Positions 6,189 to 9,519 of a stretch of 9,519 nucleotides of DNA are shown piece by piece. Every line of letters starts with the position of its first letter. Positions within the stretch are counted from its first letter, which is position 1. The stretch is taken from assembly GCA_036390995.1 (NCBI GenBank), contig DASWAT010000177.1, positions 1 to 9,519 on the forward strand, read 5' to 3'. Under the pieces are notes generated by a model. It did not search any database. It was not told the origin of the DNA and was given only the letters and a program-made list of their open reading frames with translations. This stretch comes from DASQQQ01 sp036390995. Lineage in GTDB: Bacteria; Actinomycetota; UBA4738; HRBIN12. The position numbers and the translations under genes were made by a program.

Positions 6189-7163
6189 TCAGTCCATCGC
6201 ACGGCGCGCCCCCTCAGCGATCGCGTCCGCCGATGGGATGGCCAGATCCTCCAACGAGTCCGCGGCCGGCAACGGGATGTGCGGTGTGGTCACGCGGACG
6301 ATCGGGCCGTCGAGGTCGTAGAAGCGCTCCCCCGCCACGATCGAGGCCACCTCGGCCCCCCACCCGCACAGCCGCGGGTTCTCCTCGACCGTCACGAGCC
6401 GTCCCGTCCGGCTCACCGAATCGAGGATCGTCCGCGCGTCGAGCGGAACCAGGGACCGGACGTCGATCACCTCGGCCGACGCCCCCTCCGCCTCGAGCCG
6501 CTCGGCGGCCTCGAGCGCCTTCGGCACCATGGCCCCCAGCGCGGCGATGGTGACATCGGTCCCCGGCCGGAGCACCTTGGCCACCCCCAGCCGGTCGACG
6601 ATCTCGCCGTCCGGAACCTCGCCCTTGGTCGGGTAGAGCACCTTGGGCTCGATCACGATCACGGGGTCGGGGTCGCGGACCGCCGCCGCGAACAGTCCGA
6701 TCACGTCCAGCGGCGTCGAGGGCACCACCACCTTCAGCCCGGGGATCGCCATGGCCCAGGCTTCCACGCTCTGCGAGTGCTGGGCCCCGAAGCGCACGCC
6801 TCCGCCGTTCGCCGTGCGGATCACGAGCGGGAGCGAGACCTGCCCGTCGGTCATGTACCGGGTCTTCGCGATCTGGTTTGCCACGATGTCCCAGCACACC
6901 GCGAAGAAGTCGCTGAACATGATCTCGGCGACCGGACGGAGCCCGTTCATGGCCGCCCCCATCACGGCGCCGATGATGGCTTGCTCTGAGATCGGCGTGT
7001 CGCGGACCCGGTTGCGGCCGAACCGTTCGATCAGCCCCTCGGTCGTCTTGAACACCCCGCCGGCGGCGGCCACGTCCTCGCCGATGAAGTACACGGTCGG
7101 GTCCCGCTCCAGCTCTTGGGCCAGCCCTCGGGCCACGGCCTCCCGGTAGGTCAGTTCCGCCAC
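6189..7163 (-). CDS. 2-oxoacid dehydrogenase E1 component, beta subunit
   Basis: A 324-residue E1 beta subunit of the pyruvate / branched-chain / acetoin dehydrogenase family. Visible signatures are FIGEDVAAAGGVFKTTEGL (residues 26-44), TPISEQAIIGAVMGAAMNGL with the ThDP-activating Glu60, FSDF at 83-86, the catalytic His129 in RFGAQHSQSVEAW, and the C-terminal transketolase-like domain with VIDVRSLVPLD and VEENPRLCGWG. Length is typical. It pairs with the alpha subunit encoded just upstream to form a heterotetramer that decarboxylates a 2-oxo acid with thiamine diphosphate. The start is GTG at 7163, which overlaps the end of the alpha gene by 13 bp, with a GGGGG run 5 bases upstream. Substrate class (pyruvate, acetoin, branched-chain or other) cannot be decided from sequence alone. 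Confidence 0.95.
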   Translation of the reverse strand: MAELTYREAVARGLAQELERDPTVYFIGEDVAAAGGVFKTTEGLIERFGRNRVRDTPISEQAIIGAVMGAAMNGLRPVAEIMFSDFFAVCWDIVANQIAKTRYMTDGQVSLPLVIRTANGGGVRFGAQHSQSVEAWAMAIPGLKVVVPSTPLDVIGLFAAAVRDPDPVIVIEPKVLYPTKGEVPDGEIVDRLGVAKVLRPGTDVTIAALGAMVPKALEAAERLEAEGASAEVIDVRSLVPLDARTILDSVSRTGRLVTVEENPRLCGWGAEVASIVAGERFYDLDGPIVRVTTPHIPLPAADSLEDLAIPSADAIAEGARRAMD

Positions 7164-8158
7164 GCGGACCCCCCGTCGGCCCAGAGCTCGGTCAGCAACG
7201 AGGACGGGTCCGGCAGCGGGGCCGACCGGGCCTCCTCGGTCGCCCGGTCCACCAGCTCCTGGGCGGCCTGCTCGACCTCATCGAACACGGACGGCTCCAC
7301 GCCGGACGCGAGCATCCGCTCCCGCAGCCTCGGGATGGGGTCGCGGGCCAGCCAGACCTCGACCTCCGCGTCGGGCCGGTACTTCCCCGGGTCGGCCCGC
7401 GAGTGCCCCGTATGCCGGTAGGTTTTCGCCTCGACCAGCGACGGACCGCCGCCGCTCCGAGCCTTGTCCACGCATCGCCGAGCCGTCACGTACATCTCGT
7501 CGGCGTCGTTGCCGTCCACCAGGATGCTCTCCAGGCCGTAGGCCGAGGCCCGGTCCGCCGCCGGGTTCTCCACCGCCGTCACGGAGCCGATGGGCGTGTA
7601 CTCCATGTACAGGTTGTTCTCGCAGACGAAGACCACGGGGAGCTCCCAGACCGCCGCGAGGTTCAGGGCCTCGTGGAACGCCCCGATGTTGGTGGTCCCG
7701 TCGCCGAAGAAGCACACCACCACCTGACCGGTCCCCCGCTCCTTGGCCGCCCATGCCGCACCGGCGGCGATCGGCATGTGGGCGCCGACGATCGCGTACG
7801 AACCCATGGCGCCGTGGGCGACGTCGGTCAGGTGCATCGAGCCCCCTTTGCCGCCGCACACGCCCGAGGCGCGGCCGAGCAGCTCGGCCATCAGACCGGA
7901 CATGGGCGCGCCGCGCAGCAGCGTGTGCACGTGCCCCCGGTACGTGCAGTAGACCAGGTCGTCGCGCCGGAGCGCCGCGGCGAACCCCGCGGCGATGGCC
8001 TCCTCGCCGAGCGCCAGGTGCGTCGTCCCCTTGACGAGGCCCTCGAGGAACAGGTCGTGCACCCGGCGCTCGAACAGCCGAGCCTCCACCATCATCCGGT
8101 ACATCGCGAGCCGCGTGGCCTCGTCCGCGACCGTGCGTACCGTCTCGCTCACACCCAT
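7151..8158 (-). CDS. 2-oxoacid dehydrogenase E1 component, alpha subunit
   Basis: A 335-residue thiamine-diphosphate E1 alpha subunit. It shows THLALGEEAIAAGF, YRGHVHTLLRGAP, GGKGGSMHL, the ThDP motif from GDG (152-154) to NN (181-182), and the phosphorylation-loop-like YRHTGHSRADPGKYR. The length and motif set are those of PDH/acetoin E1 alpha subunits that work with a separate beta subunit. I chose ATG 8158 because GGAGG lies exactly 5 bases upstream; a longer frame from GTG 8173 would put this ribosome site inside the coding region. The stop overlaps the beta gene, and the gap from the M24 gene is 24 bp, so the three are surely co-transcribed. No E2 acyltransferase or E3 lipoamide dehydrogenase gene is in the window. 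Confidence 0.95.
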   Translation of the reverse strand: MGVSETVRTVADEATRLAMYRMMVEARLFERRVHDLFLEGLVKGTTHLALGEEAIAAGFAAALRRDDLVYCTYRGHVHTLLRGAPMSGLMAELLGRASGVCGGKGGSMHLTDVAHGAMGSYAIVGAHMPIAAGAAWAAKERGTGQVVVCFFGDGTTNIGAFHEALNLAAVWELPVVFVCENNLYMEYTPIGSVTAVENPAADRASAYGLESILVDGNDADEMYVTARRCVDKARSGGGPSLVEAKTYRHTGHSRADPGKYRPDAEVEVWLARDPIPRLRERMLASGVEPSVFDEVEQAAQELVDRATEEARSAPLPDPSSLLTELWADGGSAWRN

Positions 8159-8163
8159 CTGGC

Positions 8164-8168
8164 CCTCC
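8164..8168 (-). promoter_or_regulatory. Ribosome binding site deciding the E1 alpha start
   Basis: Minus-strand GGAGG, 5 bases before the ATG at 8158. It favours this start over the in-frame GTG at 8173. Confidence 0.8.
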
Positions 8169-8182
8169 AACACGGCGCCGGC

Positions 8183-9451
8183 TCAGTACTCGTTCGCGAC
8201 CATCAGCTCCTCGCACGGGAAGAGCGTGATGACCTTGGGCCCCTCGGCCGTCACGACGACCTCCTCCTCGATGCGGGCGGCCGATCGCCCGTCGGAAGCG
8301 GGGCAGTACGTCTCGAGGGCGAACAGCATGCCCTCCTTCAGCTCGATGGGGTCGTCGAAAGAGTTCAGCCGGCTGATGATGGGCCGCTCGTGCAGTCCGA
8401 CGCCGACGCCGTGCCCGAACTGCAGACCGAACGCGTCCATCTCGTCCTGGAACCCGAACTCCTCTGCCTTGGGCCACACCGCGGCGATCTGATCGGTGGT
8501 GATGCCCGGCTTGACCAGGTCGATGGCGGCGTCCATCCACTCGCGCGAGCGCTTGAACGCGTCGCGTTGCGCCTGGGTGGCCCGCCCGACCACGAACGTG
8601 CGGTAGTAGCAGGTCCGGTAGCCGTTGTAGACGTGGATGATGTCGAAGTACGCCTGGTCGCCCGGGCGGATCAGCCGGTCGGAGAACACATGGGGGTGGG
8701 GGCTGCAGCGCTCACCGGCGATCGAGTTGACCGCCTCGACGAACTCCGAGCCCATCTCGAACAGCCGGGCGTGCGCCAGCGCCACCACGTCGCTCTCGCG
8801 GACCCCGGGCTTCAGGAACTCGTAGATGTCCTGGTACACCCCGTCGACCATGGCGCATGCCTGCGTGAGCAGCATGATCTCGTCGGGGCTCTTGACTTCG
8901 CGCGCGAGCATCATCGCCTGCTGCCCGTCGCGGACGTCCAGACCGGCCGCCTGGAGCTCCAGGAAGACCGACGTCTCGGCCAGGTCGACGCCGAGCGGCT
9001 CGCCGGCCAGGCCCTCCTCCTTCAGCACGGACCGGATCTCCTCGGCGGCGCGACGCTGGAGGCCCACGACCGGCGCGATGGCGCCCTGCAGCCCGGTGTT
9101 CCCGCCCACCGAGTTGGTGGTGTCGAAGAGCTGAGGCAGCTGGAGGCGGTGCGCCTTGGCTGCAGAGCCGAAGTCCCAGATCCGCGGTCGTCCCTTTCGG
9201 GTGACCAGCGCGTACCGCTCGCCCTTGTTGAACGCCCAGTAGCCGATGTGCGTGCTGGTCGCGTACCGGATGTTGCTGGTCTCGAACAACAGGAGCGCGC
9301 CCAGGCCGGCCGCCTCCATCTGCTCACGAACCCTCGAGAGCCGGTGCTCGCGGAGCCGGTCGAAGTCGACCCGGTTCTCCCAGTCGACCCCCTGGATGCC
9401 CGGCGACGCCGTCGTCGCGACCGGGAACGGACTGGCGGGACTCGTGACCAT
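8183..9451 (-). CDS. M24-fold (creatinase / Xaa-Pro peptidase-like) hydrolase or lyase with altered metal site
   Basis: A 422-residue protein with the two-domain layout of aminopeptidase P, prolidase and creatinase. The N-terminal domain includes FETSNIRYATSTHIGYWAFN, and the pita-bread domain runs from about residue 190. Expected metal ligands are Asp270 (AYFDIIH), His347 (FGHGVGVGLHERP), Glu380 (LFALETYC) and Glu395 (ARIEEEVVV). The fifth, normally the Asp of a SDxTRTF-like motif, is Cys281 (YRTCYYRTF). The fold also hosts non-peptidases such as creatinase, ectoine hydrolase DoeA and the DMSP lyase DddP, so peptidase activity should not be assumed. No signal peptide is evident, so it should act in the cytoplasm. 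I chose ATG 9451 because of the ideal GGGAGG 6 bases upstream; an in-frame GTG at 9505 falls inside the operator-like palindrome. It is the first gene of the operon. Confidence 0.9.
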   Translation of the reverse strand: MVTSPASPFPVATTASPGIQGVDWENRVDFDRLREHRLSRVREQMEAAGLGALLLFETSNIRYATSTHIGYWAFNKGERYALVTRKGRPRIWDFGSAAKAHRLQLPQLFDTTNSVGGNTGLQGAIAPVVGLQRRAAEEIRSVLKEEGLAGEPLGVDLAETSVFLELQAAGLDVRDGQQAMMLAREVKSPDEIMLLTQACAMVDGVYQDIYEFLKPGVRESDVVALAHARLFEMGSEFVEAVNSIAGERCSPHPHVFSDRLIRPGDQAYFDIIHVYNGYRTCYYRTFVVGRATQAQRDAFKRSREWMDAAIDLVKPGITTDQIAAVWPKAEEFGFQDEMDAFGLQFGHGVGVGLHERPIISRLNSFDDPIELKEGMLFALETYCPASDGRSAARIEEEVVVTAEGPKVITLFPCEELMVANEY

Positions 9452-9457
9452 CGCACA

Positions 9458-9463
9458 CCTCCC
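9458..9463 (-). promoter_or_regulatory. Ribosome binding site deciding the M24 gene start
   Basis: Minus-strand GGGAGG with a 6-base spacer to the ATG at 9451. It is the strongest ribosome site in the window and excludes the upstream GTG at 9505. Confidence 0.85.
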
Positions 9464-9476
9464 TGCACCTCGCGGT

Positions 9477-9505
9477 GTGGGACTGGACACTCTGTCCAGT
9501 CCCAC
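9477..9505. promoter_or_regulatory. Perfect 29-bp palindrome, candidate operator of the operon
   Basis: Left arm GTGGGACTGGACA (9477-9489), 3-base centre CTC, right arm TGTCCAGTCCCAC (9493-9505): 13 of 13 positions pair. It sits 25 bp upstream of the first start codon of the minus-strand operon, where a dimeric repressor or activator would bind. It has no following T-run and is upstream of the gene, so a terminator is less likely. The regulator is not in the window; a divergent gene just to the right would be the natural candidate. GntR, TetR and IclR-type regulators all use such symmetric sites, so the family cannot be named. Confidence 0.75.
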
Positions 9506-9511
9506 TTGACA
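9506..9511 (+). promoter_or_regulatory. Possible -35 element of a divergent plus-strand promoter
   Basis: TTGACA, a perfect sigma-70 -35 hexamer, begins one base after the palindrome on the plus strand. The matching -10 would fall beyond the window end, so this is unconfirmed. If real, the palindrome would sit between this promoter and the minus-strand operon and could control both. Confidence 0.25.
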
Positions 9512-9519
9512 CGAGAAGT

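Noticed and set aside
8183..9451. Naming the M24-fold protein DddP (DMSP lyase), creatinase or ectoine hydrolase DoeA.
   Set aside because: It shares the fold and approximate length, but the metal motif differs (Cys281) and the pathway partners of those enzymes are absent. No specific name is supported.

Overview
The window is visibly GC-rich, with strong G/C third-position bias, short gaps between genes and frequent GTG starts. Together with a stand-alone LigD-type primase-polymerase and the flavour of the metabolic proteins, this suggests an uncultured soil-type actinomycete (Actinomycetota, perhaps Thermoleophilia or Acidimicrobiia-like). That placement is an inference from composition and protein style only. 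No rRNA, tRNA, CRISPR array, insertion sequence or phage gene is visible.

Left part, plus strand (1-1279): the 3' end of a LigD-type primase-polymerase gene (non-homologous end-joining repair), then a small secreted CAP/SCP-domain protein. These converge on the rest of the window, which is all minus strand; the two stop codons at the junction are 6 bp apart.

Right and central part, minus strand (9505 down to 1286): an apparent operon. In transcription order it encodes an M24-fold hydrolase/lyase, the E1 alpha and E1 beta subunits of a thiamine-diphosphate 2-oxoacid dehydrogenase, a bicupin, an atypical short-chain dehydrogenase (SDR), a beta-hydroxyacid dehydrogenase of the GLYR/3-hydroxyisobutyrate type, a second bicupin, a C-terminal hemerythrin fragment and an M19 membrane-dipeptidase family enzyme. 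From the M24 gene to the hemerythrin fragment, gaps run from overlaps to 63 bp; the M19 gene follows after 47 bp. A perfect 13-bp-arm palindrome (9477-9505) lies just upstream of the first gene and is a strong candidate operator.

The operon looks catabolic. A plausible but unproven scheme is that the M24 protein opens or hydrolyses a C-N or similar bond, metal-dependent cupins act on the product, the two NAD(P) enzymes interconvert hydroxy and oxo acids or aldehydes, and E1 decarboxylates a 2-oxo acid. No E2/E3 partner, transporter or regulator lies in the window. I do not recognise a characterised pathway with this gene set. The features most worth testing are the M24 protein with one canonical metal ligand replaced by Cys, the SDR lacking Ser-Tyr-Lys, the paired bicupins with four apparently intact metal sites, and the operator.
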